From the NCBI GenBank assembly GCA_945917385.1, contig CAMEHJ010000003.1, forward strand, positions 1 through 18,196: DNA of 18,196 nt, read 5' to 3'. This document shows, one piece after another, positions 8,485 to 14,714 of the stretch. Under the pieces are notes generated by a model. It was given only the letters and a program-made list of their open reading frames with translations. It was not told the DNA's origin and ran no database searches. Each line of letters opens with the position of its first letter. The stretch's first letter is position 1. Origin of the DNA: an uncultured bacterium. Lineage in GTDB: Bacteria > Bacillota_A > Clostridia > Oscillospirales > Oscillospiraceae. The position numbers and the translations under genes were made by a program.

Positions 8485-8529
8485 AAAATAAGCTGCCGCA
8501 GACGTTTCAACTCTGCGGCAGCTTATTTT
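8485..8529. terminator. Strong bidirectional terminator
   Basis: A perfect 18-bp stem (8485-8502 with 8512-8529) with a 9-base loop starts and ends with A/T runs. T5 follows on the plus strand (serving the carboxypeptidase gene) and a T4 tract on the minus strand (serving the membrane protein whose stop is at 8535). Confidence 0.88.
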
Positions 8530-8534
8530 TGTTC

Positions 8535-9440
8535 TTACAGCCGCTCAAAGCCGTCGCGGCGGATCTCCGAGCGCTTCTGCGGTTCCTTCCTTTTCAGGTT
8601 TGTTATGAGTATCCAGTTGTCGGCGGCAAGCATCAGCGCCGTCGCGCCGATAATTAGCTGCTGGCCGATATAGCGGGAGTCCGCAAGGCTCATTATGCAG
8701 AGCGTCGTTCCCAGCATACAGTAAAAGAGCGTCTTGCGGCCGTTGACCTGCATGAACGCAAAGCCCGCCATGCGGAAAAAGGCGTTTATGACGACGATGA
8801 TGGTGACCATTTCGAGCACATAATCCCAGACGACGCTGTTATACATATTCTCCTTATAGCTCAAAACCAGCCACACTGCGTAGAGCAGGATGGGCACGAC
8901 GCCGTATATTCGGATAATGCCCAGATGCTCGACCTCCTCGTAATTCGCCTCGCCCATATACAAGGGATAGACAACGCCCGCAGCGAGCGCGAGCACCGCG
9001 AGCACGCGGAGAAAGTCCGCATTCTTGTCAAGCTCCGTCGTCATGACGAGCAGCAGCGCCCCAACGCACATTGCACCGCACGCCGTCCAGCGGATGACGG
9101 TGAATATCTTTCCGGGGTTAAACAGCGCCTCGCAGAATTCCTTCGGCACATACAGCCTGTCCTCCGCCATTTTCTTTATGAATCTGTCATACAGCAGTAC
9201 GCAGCCTATTATCAGCAGCGGTACGAGCAGGTTGAATACGCTTTTGTCCACAAGTCCGTTTTCGTCAAAGGCGGTCATCGTCTGCAGCCATCGGAAGAAC
9301 ACCCCGAAGGCACCCGCGCCGCAGACATAGCACGTTATCTCAAGCGCGCGCTTCTGCAGTGCCTTCTTTTCAAGCACACGCCGTTTGAAAAGCTCGGCCT
9401 CGCTGAGATTTTCCTGATTGTCCTGTATATTTTCCTGCAT
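8535..9440 (-). CDS. Uncharacterised integral membrane protein, about 8 TM segments
   Basis: I do not recognise a family. The 301-aa product has a hydrophilic, charged, helical N-terminus (1-31, with ELFKRRVLEKKALQKR), about eight hydrophobic segments and a basic tail. The segments are at about 33-54, 67-85, 115-134, 142-162, 176-195, 206-224, 237-253 and 259-280; the tail is 283-301 (KRKEPQKRSEIRRDGFERL). No transporter or enzyme signature is visible. I prefer the ATG at 9440: AAGGTG lies about 11 bases upstream, while the in-frame GTG at 9452 directly abuts that SD. A good sigma-A promoter precedes it, and it ends in the bidirectional terminator, so it is probably a single-gene unit. It is divergent from spoIID; a sporulation role is possible but not shown. 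Confidence 0.8.
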   Translation of the reverse strand: MQENIQDNQENLSEAELFKRRVLEKKALQKRALEITCYVCGAGAFGVFFRWLQTMTAFDENGLVDKSVFNLLVPLLIIGCVLLYDRFIKKMAEDRLYVPKEFCEALFNPGKIFTVIRWTACGAMCVGALLLVMTTELDKNADFLRVLAVLALAAGVVYPLYMGEANYEEVEHLGIIRIYGVVPILLYAVWLVLSYKENMYNSVVWDYVLEMVTIIVVINAFFRMAGFAFMQVNGRKTLFYCMLGTTLCIMSLADSRYIGQQLIIGATALMLAADNWILITNLKRKEPQKRSEIRRDGFERL

Positions 9441-9484
9441 ATTCGTTTCCACACCTTAATATGTTTAATATGAAGCTTTTTGTT

Positions 9485-9513
9485 ATTCTATACTTTTTTA
9501 TTCTTTCAGTCAA
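9485..9513 (-). promoter_or_regulatory. Sigma-A-type promoter of the 8-TM membrane protein gene
   Basis: Minus strand: -35 TTGACT (9508-9513, 5 of 6), a 17-base spacer, and -10 TAGAAT (9485-9490, 5 of 6). The predicted start near 9478 leaves a leader of about 38 bases. Confidence 0.65.
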
Positions 9514-9546
9514 GTGCGCGGCGCAGGGCCGTGCGGAGGGCGATTC

Positions 9547-10536
9547 ATGCGGAAAATGATACTTGTCTCATATGTCTCGCTGTTATTTTTGTTTCTGATG
9601 GCGCTCTTTTTCAGAACAGAGGACACGCCCTCCCCACCCCCTGCCGTACAGGAGACGGAGGCGGCGCCCTTCGAGGAGCCGCCCCCGCCAATCGAAAACG
9701 GGGAGGACACGCCCGCATCCGTACGTCTGCTTCGCGGCGGGGAGACAGAGGCGGTGCCGATGCAGGAATACCTTATCGGCGTAGTGGCAGCGGAGATGCC
9801 TGCCTCGTTTGCACCGGACGCGCTGAAGGCGCAGGCCGTCGCCGCGCGCACCTACGCCATCTACTGCATGAACTCCCGCCGCCACGAAAATGCCGATGTG
9901 TGCGCCGACTCCGCCTGCTGCCAGGCGTGGATAAGCAGGGAGACAATGAAGAAAAACTGGGGAGAGAGCTTTGAAGAAAGGCTCTCTCGCATAAGCGACG
10001 CCGTTTCCGAAACGGAGGGCGAATACCTCTGCTACGACGGCAAGGCGGTGTTTGCCGCGTTCCACTCCTCCTCGGCCGGAAAAACGGAGGCGAGCGGGGA
10101 GATCTGGAGCTCCCTGCCCTATCTCGTGAGCGTCGATAGCCCGGAGAGCGCCGAGTCGGTTCCGAACTTCGAGAGCGTCGCGGATATAAGCCCGCTCGAC
10201 TTTCGCGACACAATACTCTACGCGCACCCGGACGCGGACTTCACCGGGGAGGAGCAGAGCTGGGTCGGGGAAATCACACGCGACGACAGCGGCCGCGTGA
10301 AGCAGGCGGTCATCGGGGGCGTGGAGCTTTCGGGGACGGAGCTTCGGAAGCTCTTCTCCCTGCGCTCGACCTGCTTTACGCTTGAATACTGCGAAGGCCT
10401 TTTCCGCTTCACGGTGCTCGGCTTCGGGCACGGGGTCGGGATGAGCCAGTACGGCGCGCAGGTCATGGCAGAGAGCGGCGTGAGCTTCCGCGATATTTTG
10501 GCGCACTATTATCCGGGCACCACGCTTGTGCGCTGA
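9547..10536 (+). CDS. spoIID: Stage II sporulation protein D, peptidoglycan lytic transglycosylase
   Basis: SpoIID is a mother-cell membrane protein of the SpoIID-SpoIIM-SpoIIP complex. It cleaves denuded glycan strands during engulfment. 329 aa: a TM anchor at about 5-22, a Pro/Glu-rich linker (about 24-57), then the SpoIID catalytic fold. Glu83 in GVVAAEMPASF corresponds to the catalytic glutamate of the family. His113, Cys119 and Cys125 have the H-x5-C-x5-C spacing I recall for the zinc site of the Clostridioides difficile protein. HSSSAGKTE (173-181) and GFGHGVGMSQYGA (292-304) are the other hallmark motifs. The ATG at 9547 has GGAGGG 6 bases upstream; a GTG at 9514 is rejected. A sigma-E promoter is expected, but only a weak match (TAATATG, 16 bases, TATACTTT at 9466-9496) is visible. 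The gene converges on dpaB. Confidence 0.96.
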   Translation: MRKMILVSYVSLLFLFLMALFFRTEDTPSPPPAVQETEAAPFEEPPPPIENGEDTPASVRLLRGGETEAVPMQEYLIGVVAAEMPASFAPDALKAQAVAARTYAIYCMNSRRHENADVCADSACCQAWISRETMKKNWGESFEERLSRISDAVSETEGEYLCYDGKAVFAAFHSSSAGKTEASGEIWSSLPYLVSVDSPESAESVPNFESVADISPLDFRDTILYAHPDADFTGEEQSWVGEITRDDSGRVKQAVIGGVELSGTELRKLFSLRSTCFTLEYCEGLFRFTVLGFGHGVGMSQYGAQVMAESGVSFRDILAHYYPGTTLVR

Positions 10537-10539
10537 AAG

Positions 10540-11112
10540 TCACCTGATGATGGGCTGTATCTGTCTGCCCTCAAGCGCCAGCGCGAGCGTTTCGGGGATG
10601 AGCGTAAAATCCGACTGGAGCGAGCGCGGCTTATTCTCCGCGTCATCCTGCGAAAACGGGACAAAGTAGACGTTTTTGCGGTTTAGCAGCCTGCCGATAT
10701 TTTCCGCCGAGCCGGAAAGGCCGTCATTCGTGGAAAAGGCGATTACGAGCGGTCTGCCGTTACGAAGATGCGCCTTTGCCGCCATGGTGACGGCGGTGTC
10801 GGTGATGCCGTGCGCGAGCTTTGCGAGGGTGTTGCCCGTACACGGCGCGATGACGAGCGCCGCCATCGGCAGCTTCGGGCCGAGCGGCTCCGCCTCCGCT
10901 ATCGTGGTGGCAACGGGGCGGTGCGTTATCTCCATGAGGCGCTTTATGTTTGCCGATGCCGTGCCGAAGCGGCTGTCCGTCTCGGCGGCGTTCTCGCTCA
11001 TCACCGGCATCAGCTCATAGTCCTGACTGAGCCGTTCCGCCGCGGCAAACGCCTTTTCATATGTACAGTAAGATGCGCACATCGCAAAGCCTATTCGAAG
11101 TTTACTCGCCAA
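10540..11112 (-). CDS. dpaB: Dipicolinate synthase subunit B (SpoVFB)
   Basis: With DpaA it makes dipicolinic acid, the Ca-chelated core solute of spores, from the lysine-pathway intermediate dihydrodipicolinate in the mother cell. 190 aa with a flavoprotein (HFCD-like) fold: RIGFAMCASYCTYEK at the N-terminus, a central ALVIAPCTGNTLAKLAHGITDTAVTMAAKAHLR, and the family C-terminus PRSLQSDFTLIPETLALALEG. The start codon is TTG, supported by a perfect AGGAGG 7 bases upstream inside the dpaA end; the next ATG (residue 11) would cut into strand 1. It is the second gene of dpaAB, with 2 bases between the dpaA stop and the dpaB start. Its stop lies 3 bases from the spoIID stop with no terminator hairpin visible. 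Confidence 0.96.
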   Translation of the reverse strand: MASKLRIGFAMCASYCTYEKAFAAAERLSQDYELMPVMSENAAETDSRFGTASANIKRLMEITHRPVATTIAEAEPLGPKLPMAALVIAPCTGNTLAKLAHGITDTAVTMAAKAHLRNGRPLVIAFSTNDGLSGSAENIGRLLNRKNVYFVPFSQDDAENKPRSLQSDFTLIPETLALALEGRQIQPIIR

Positions 11113-11114
11113 AA

Positions 11115-11975
11115 TTATTCCTCCTGTTCCCTGAGCACGTCATAGACGGCATTTCTGATAAGCTCCGCCGCCGTTTCCGGCGCACACTGCCCCGGCAGGC
11201 CGGGGGCACAGCACACATGAAGCCCGATATTCTCCGCAAGCGCCGCGTCAAAGCCGCCCGGCGCGGAGGCAAGCTCCAAAAGCAAAGCGTCCTCCCGGAT
11301 GAGACAGAGCATCGCATCGCTGAACACTCTCGCGGGGACTGTGTTCACAACGAACTCAAAGTCCGAAAGCCGCCCCTCAAGCGTGCAAAATTCCACGCCC
11401 TCCGCGCCGAGCGCGGACGCCATCGCGCGGTCGCCCTCGCGCCGCGCCGCCACCGTCACCCTCGCGCCGAGCGCGCACAGGCGCAGCGAAAGCACCTTCG
11501 CAAGCTTTCCCCAGCCGGTCACAAGCACACGGCTCTGCCACAGGGTGCGCGGACTTTGGCTCATCATGCGCTCTATCGCGCCCTCGGCGGTTATGGCGGC
11601 ATTGCCCACGGCATAGCCGCGCCGCAGCATGATATCCTCCACCGTAAGTCCCGCGCGTATCGCAGCCAGACAGCTCTCCTCACCGAGCTTGCCGGCAACC
11701 AGAAGCTGCCCCGGCCACAGCGCCGGGATAAGCTCCGTCATGGGAACGCGCTCGCCCGACAGCGGCGAGACCAGCACGCCCGCCCGCTCCGCCGGGACGG
11801 GGAGTATTACGCAGTCCGCGCCGTAAACGCAGGCCTGAATACAGCCGGCACGCTGGACGTTCGCGGGCAGCGCCGCCCTCTCAAGCGCGTAGGAAGAGAC
11901 CTTGTGCCCGTCGTTCAAAAGGAGCCTGCACAGACGCGCCGAGCGCTCATCCCCGCCTACGACCGCAAATTTCAT
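11115..11975 (-). CDS. dpaA: Dipicolinate synthase subunit A (SpoVFA)
   Basis: This is the NAD(P)-binding subunit of dipicolinate synthase. 286 aa. The N-terminal domain opens MKFAVVGGDERSARL (family DpaA_N). A second Rossmann domain has the dinucleotide loop VLVTGWGKLAKVLSLRL (Gly154-x-Gly156). The C-terminal segment APGLPGQCAPETAAELI is the family signature. The start at 11975 is set by a perfect GGAGGTGA 5 bases upstream; ATG and GTG codons further upstream overlap that SD. dpaA-dpaB form an operon. Sigma-K control is expected from B. subtilis spoVF, but I found no convincing CATAnnnTA element in the 144 bases before the gene. Having dpaAB separates this organism from clostridia that lack these genes. 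Confidence 0.95.
   Translation of the reverse strand: MKFAVVGGDERSARLCRLLLNDGHKVSSYALERAALPANVQRAGCIQACVYGADCVILPVPAERAGVLVSPLSGERVPMTELIPALWPGQLLVAGKLGEESCLAAIRAGLTVEDIMLRRGYAVGNAAITAEGAIERMMSQSPRTLWQSRVLVTGWGKLAKVLSLRLCALGARVTVAARREGDRAMASALGAEGVEFCTLEGRLSDFEFVVNTVPARVFSDAMLCLIREDALLLELASAPGGFDAALAENIGLHVCCAPGLPGQCAPETAAELIRNAVYDVLREQEE
11120..11125 (-). promoter_or_regulatory. Ribosome binding site supporting the TTG start of dpaB
   Basis: AGGAGG on the minus strand lies within the last codons of dpaA, 7 bases before the TTG at 11112. It decides for the TTG start over the later ATG. Confidence 0.8.
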
Positions 11976-11980
11976 ACACA

Positions 11981-11988
11981 TCACCTCC
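11981..11988 (-). promoter_or_regulatory. Ribosome binding site of dpaA
   Basis: GGAGGTGA on the minus strand, 5 bases before the ATG at 11975. It overlaps the alternative ATG at 11981, ruling that out. Confidence 0.8.
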
Positions 11989-12033
11989 GTACCCATAGTA
12001 TTCAGCGCCCCCGCCGCGCGTCACATAAGCGGC

Positions 12034-12063
12034 TTTACATTGTGGGAGGAGGTGTGATAGAAT
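12034..12063 (+). promoter_or_regulatory. Promoter-like sequence upstream of thyA
   Basis: -35 TTTACA at 12034-12039 (5 of 6), an 18-base spacer, and TAGAAT at 12058-12063 (5 of 6) preceded by TGA (extended -10). If used, transcription starts near 12070 and excludes the SD of the leader ORF at 12062. One of the two overlapping signals must therefore be inactive or used alternatively. Confidence 0.5.
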
Positions 12064-12118
12064 GACAGAGTACAGAGCCTTGTGCCTTGAATCATCGAAC
12101 ACACGAAAGGAATTATGA
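12062..12118 (+). CDS. Possible 18-codon leader ORF upstream of thyA
   Basis: An ATG at 12062 has a perfect AGGAGGTG (12047-12054) 7 bases upstream and encodes MTEYRALCLESSNTRKEL, ending TGA at 12116-12118. That is one base before the thyA ATG and in a different frame. The thyA SD (AAGGA, 12107-12111) lies inside it, so ribosomes finishing the leader could re-initiate at thyA. The peptide has no obvious hydrophobic, repeat or attenuator-codon content. Against it: a sigma-A-like -10 overlaps its start codon, and it is very short. No known family. Confidence 0.4.
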   Translation: MTEYRALCLESSNTRKEL

Positions 12119-12119
12119 T

Positions 12120-12950
12120 ATGAGCAGAGCAGACGAAATCTTTATCGCCAACTGCCGCGATATACTCACAAACGGTATCTGGGACACCGACCTTGATGTC
12201 CGCCCCCGCTGGGAGGACGGTACGCCCGCGCACACCGTGAAGAAATTTGGCATCGTCAACCGCTACAACCTCGCGGAGGAGTTTCCGATACTCACCATCC
12301 GCCGCACCTTCTGGAAGTCCGCCATCGACGAGCTTCTCTGGATATGGCAGGCAAAGAGCAACAACGTAAACGAGCTTCGCACCCGCGTGTGGGACGCATG
12401 GGCGGACGAAAACGGCAGCATCGGCAAGGCCTACGGCTACCAGCTCGGCGTGAAGCACCACTACCCTGAGGGCGACATGGACCAGGTGGACAAGGTGCTC
12501 TGGGACCTCAAGCATAACCCCGCGTCCAGACGCATCATGACCAACATCTACAACTTCGCCGACCTCAGCGAGATGGCGCTCTATCCCTGCGCCTACTCCA
12601 TGACCTTCAACGTCACCGGCGATAGGCTCAACGCCATACTCAACCAGCGCTCGCAGGATATGCTCGCGGCAAACAACTGGAACGTCGTGCAGTACGCGGT
12701 GCTGACGATGATGATCGCGCAGGTGACCGGCTTTAAGCCCGGCGAGTTTGTCCACGTCATCGCGGACGCGCACATCTATGACAGACACGTCCCCTTCATC
12801 GAGGAGATCATCAAGAACGAGCCGAAGCGTGCTCCCAAGTTCATCATCGACCCCGACGTGGACGACTTCTATAAGTTCACGCGCGACAGCTTCAAGGTTG
12901 AGGGCTATGAGTTTACAGACTTCAGCCACAAGATACCCGTCGCCGTCTGA
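12120..12950 (+). CDS. thyA: Thymidylate synthase
   Basis: ThyA methylates dUMP to dTMP with methylene-tetrahydrofolate and releases dihydrofolate, which FolA (next gene) reduces. 276 aa. The catalytic cysteine is Cys157 in ALYPCAYSMTF. The nucleotide-binding motif is NQRSQDMLAANNWNVVQYA (Arg177, Ser178, Asp180, Asn188), then AHIYDRH (218-224) and the conserved C-terminus KIPVAV. PCA in place of PCH and RSQD in place of RSCD differ from E. coli, but from memory they are normal in the clostridial group that also has the N-terminal WDTDLDVRPRWEDGTPAHT segment. The ATG at 12120 has AAGGA 8 bases upstream; an in-frame TTG at 12087 has no SD. First main gene of the thyA-folA-methyltransferase operon. 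Confidence 0.97.
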   Translation: MSRADEIFIANCRDILTNGIWDTDLDVRPRWEDGTPAHTVKKFGIVNRYNLAEEFPILTIRRTFWKSAIDELLWIWQAKSNNVNELRTRVWDAWADENGSIGKAYGYQLGVKHHYPEGDMDQVDKVLWDLKHNPASRRIMTNIYNFADLSEMALYPCAYSMTFNVTGDRLNAILNQRSQDMLAANNWNVVQYAVLTMMIAQVTGFKPGEFVHVIADAHIYDRHVPFIEEIIKNEPKRAPKFIIDPDVDDFYKFTRDSFKVEGYEFTDFSHKIPVAV

Positions 12951-12960
12951 GAGGCAGAAG

Positions 12961-13440
12961 ATGGAAGCGATCGTTGCGGTATTTTCGGACTGGGGCATCG
13001 GCAGCGAGGGCACCCAGCAGGTCGTGCTCAAGGCCGACCGCGCGCATTTTCGTGAAGTGACCGCGGGCGCGGCGGTAATCGTGGGGCGCAGAACGCTTGA
13101 GGATTTCCCCGGCGGCAGACCGCTCAAAAACCGTGAAAACATTGTCGTCACGCGGCAGGACATAACTATCGAGGGCGCGCATATCGCTCATTCCACCGAT
13201 GAGGCGCTCGCGCTCGCGGCGCGGTTTCCGAGGACGCTCGTCATCGGCGGGGCAAGCATTTACAGGCAGTTTCTGCCGTATGTAGACAAGGTTCACGTCA
13301 CGAAGATCGACCTTGCCCCCGCGTCCGACAGCTTCTTTGAAAATCTCGACGCATCCTCTGACTGGGTATGCACCGAGCAGGGCGAAGAGCTTTCGGAAAA
13401 CGGCGTCGGTTACCGCTTCTGCACCTACGAGCGGCGCTGA
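12961..13440 (+). CDS. folA: Dihydrofolate reductase
   Basis: It reduces dihydrofolate to tetrahydrofolate with NADPH, closing the cycle opened by ThyA. 159 aa, the usual length. Visible motifs: IVAVFSDWGIG (4-14), the acidic substrate residue Asp26 (KADRAHF), VIVGRRTLEDFPGGRPLKNRENIVVT (39-64) and IGGASIY (95-101). The substrate loop reads QQVVLKAD where many DHFRs have a PW-x-LP-x-D pattern; the tryptophan or histidine there is a valine and the first proline is lost. The ATG at 12961 has GAGG 6 bases upstream, 10 bases after the thyA stop. The stop overlaps the next gene's ATG by one base. Assignment is firm, though the sequence is divergent. Confidence 0.94.
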   Translation: MEAIVAVFSDWGIGSEGTQQVVLKADRAHFREVTAGAAVIVGRRTLEDFPGGRPLKNRENIVVTRQDITIEGAHIAHSTDEALALAARFPRTLVIGGASIYRQFLPYVDKVHVTKIDLAPASDSFFENLDASSDWVCTEQGEELSENGVGYRFCTYERR

Positions 13441-14156
13441 TGATGAAGGAATTTAACGAGCTTTGGCAGGGCGGGCCGGTGTTCGCGCAGGCGGAGCATT
13501 TTAAGCTCGGCACGGACAGCGTACTGCTCGCCTCGTTTGCAAACGCCGCGTCCGCGCGGCGCGGCATAGACCTCGGCTGTGCGTCGGGCGCGGTGGCGCT
13601 TCTGCTGCTGAGCGGGAATGAGCGGCTATGCATGACGGGGCTTGAGATCGTGCCGGAGGCGGCGGAGCTTGCCCGCGCGAACATGGAGAAAAATTCTCTC
13701 TCGACGCGCGCGGAGATCATCTGCGGCGATATCCGCTGGCACAGGGAGCTTTTCAGAAGCGGCGAATTTGACCTCGTCGTTTCAAACCCTCCGTATTTCC
13801 CGCTGGGCAGCGGGCGTCTCTCTCCGGACAAGGAGCGGGCGGCGGCGCGCGGCGAGACGGACTGCACGCTCTCTGATATCTGCGCGGCGGCAGCGTTTCT
13901 CTGCCGCACGGGCGGGCGCGTGTGCTTTGTACACAAGCCGGAGCGACTGAGCGAGCTTTTCTGCGCGATGAGCGCGAGCGGTATCGAGCCGAAGCGTCTG
14001 CGGCTTGTCTGCCACACGCAAAATTCAGCGCCGAACCTCGTTTTAGTCGAGGGCAGGCGCGGCGGCAATCCGGGACTTAAAATTGAGTCGGCGCTCGTTC
14101 TCCGAAATCCCGACGGCACGGAGACGGACGAGATTCTGAAAATCTATCACAGATAA
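13440..14156 (+). CDS. TrmN6-like N6-adenine methyltransferase (tRNA1(Val) A37 type)
   Basis: A class I SAM-dependent methyltransferase, 238 aa. It has the SAM loop GIDLGCASGAVALL (42-55), an acidic residue after strand 2 (LEIVPEAAELA), GDIRW (96-100) and the catalytic NPPY (116-119) typical of N6-adenine enzymes. The opening FKLGTDSVLLASF (21-33) is the YfiC/TrmN6 family signature. The E. coli enzyme modifies A37 of tRNA1(Val); whether this homologue has the same target is unproven. The ATG at 13440 shares a base with the folA stop (TGATG), and a second ATG follows at 13443; no strong SD is seen, so coupling to folA is likely. It ends directly in a terminator. The function seems unrelated to folate; co-transcription is probably convenience. 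Confidence 0.9.
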   Translation: MMKEFNELWQGGPVFAQAEHFKLGTDSVLLASFANAASARRGIDLGCASGAVALLLLSGNERLCMTGLEIVPEAAELARANMEKNSLSTRAEIICGDIRWHRELFRSGEFDLVVSNPPYFPLGSGRLSPDKERAAARGETDCTLSDICAAAAFLCRTGGRVCFVHKPERLSELFCAMSASGIEPKRLRLVCHTQNSAPNLVLVEGRRGGNPGLKIESALVLRNPDGTETDEILKIYHR

Positions 14157-14189
14157 AAAATCCGAACCTCACAAAAGGTTCGGATTTTT
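14156..14189. terminator. Bidirectional terminator between the methyltransferase and cupin genes
   Basis: A 14-bp perfect stem (14156-14169 with 14176-14189, AAAAATCCGAACCT and its complement) with a 6-base loop ends in T5 on the plus strand and T6 on the minus strand. It serves both convergent operons, whose stop codons flank it directly. Confidence 0.92.
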
Positions 14190-14191
14190 AA

Positions 14192-14701
14192 TTAATTACT
14201 GAGTTTTCGTATTGTTTCGGCGTATTCGGGGTGGGCGGAGAGGAGCGCGGCGGCGTCCGGCTCCGAGTAATCGTCCGTCGTGTAGGCGGGCGCCATCGTC
14301 GTGCCGAGCAGCGCCCACTCGCCGCCGCATTTCAGGCATGAGCCCTGTATCCAGCCCGCGGGGACGACGTACTGTACCTCCATCCCCGCCATAACGTCCT
14401 GACCGAGGGTGATGGTTTTCACCGCGCCGTCGGGGGAGATGAGAAACAGCTCCACGGGGTCACCGAGATAGAAGTGATAAATCTCGTCCGTCGGCAGGGT
14501 GTGCAGGTGCGACCAGGTTTCCGGCGTGACCATGTACATGATGGCGGAACCGGCTTCCTTTTTTGTGTTCTCGGCGTAACGTTCGCCGTAGCTTTTGGCG
14601 CTGAGGACATCCGTGCTTGCGTAGGTGCGCCGGAAAAGTCCTCCCTCCCCGCTCAAGGGCGAAAGCGCAAAGCGGCGGATAATATCTTCAAGTGTAGGCA
14701 T
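14192..14701 (-). CDS. DUF985 cupin-superfamily protein
   Basis: 169 aa. The double-stranded beta-helix cupin signature fits the DUF985 (cupin_5) family: GGLFRRTYAS (20-29), SAIMYMVTPETWSHLHTLPTDEIYHFYLGDPVELFLISPDG (52-92), VPAGWIQG (113-120) and LLGTTMAPAY (131-140). Potential metal ligands are His65, His67, Glu73 and His76. The enzymatic activity of DUF985 proteins is not established to my knowledge; resemblance to sugar-nucleotide epimerase-like cupins is only structural. AGGAGG (14710-14715) stands 8 bases before the ATG and overlaps the stop of the upstream oxidoreductase gene, so the two are one operon. The shared operon suggests a sugar or polyol substrate, by inference. Confidence 0.88.
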   Translation of the reverse strand: MPTLEDIIRRFALSPLSGEGGLFRRTYASTDVLSAKSYGERYAENTKKEAGSAIMYMVTPETWSHLHTLPTDEIYHFYLGDPVELFLISPDGAVKTITLGQDVMAGMEVQYVVPAGWIQGSCLKCGGEWALLGTTMAPAYTTDDYSEPDAAALLSAHPEYAETIRKLSN

Positions 14702-14714
14702 GGCTGCTACCTCC

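Noticed and set aside
9466..9496. A sigma-E promoter for spoIID (TAATATG, 16 bases, TATACTTT)
   Set aside because: Both boxes deviate at key positions and the spacing is long. Expected from biology but not supported well enough to list as a feature.
9583..10506. A 307-codon minus-strand open frame over spoIID
   Set aside because: Antisense shadow of a gene with intact catalytic and zinc-site motifs; its composition is typical of a reverse frame.
11976..12119. A sporulation promoter (sigma-G-like CATTCTA or sigma-K-like element) on the minus strand for dpaA
   Set aside because: CATTCTA can be read on the minus strand but no matching -35 stands at the right distance, and no CATAnnnTA occurs.
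12120..12950. ThyA active site PCA instead of PCH, and RSQD instead of RSCD, as a possible loss of function
   Set aside because: These variants go with the longer clostridial ThyA group as I remember it, and all other motifs are intact, so it is probably normal for the group.
12021..13163. A 380-codon minus-strand open frame over thyA and folA
   Set aside because: It crosses two convincing genes in antisense and has no recognisable domain or SD.
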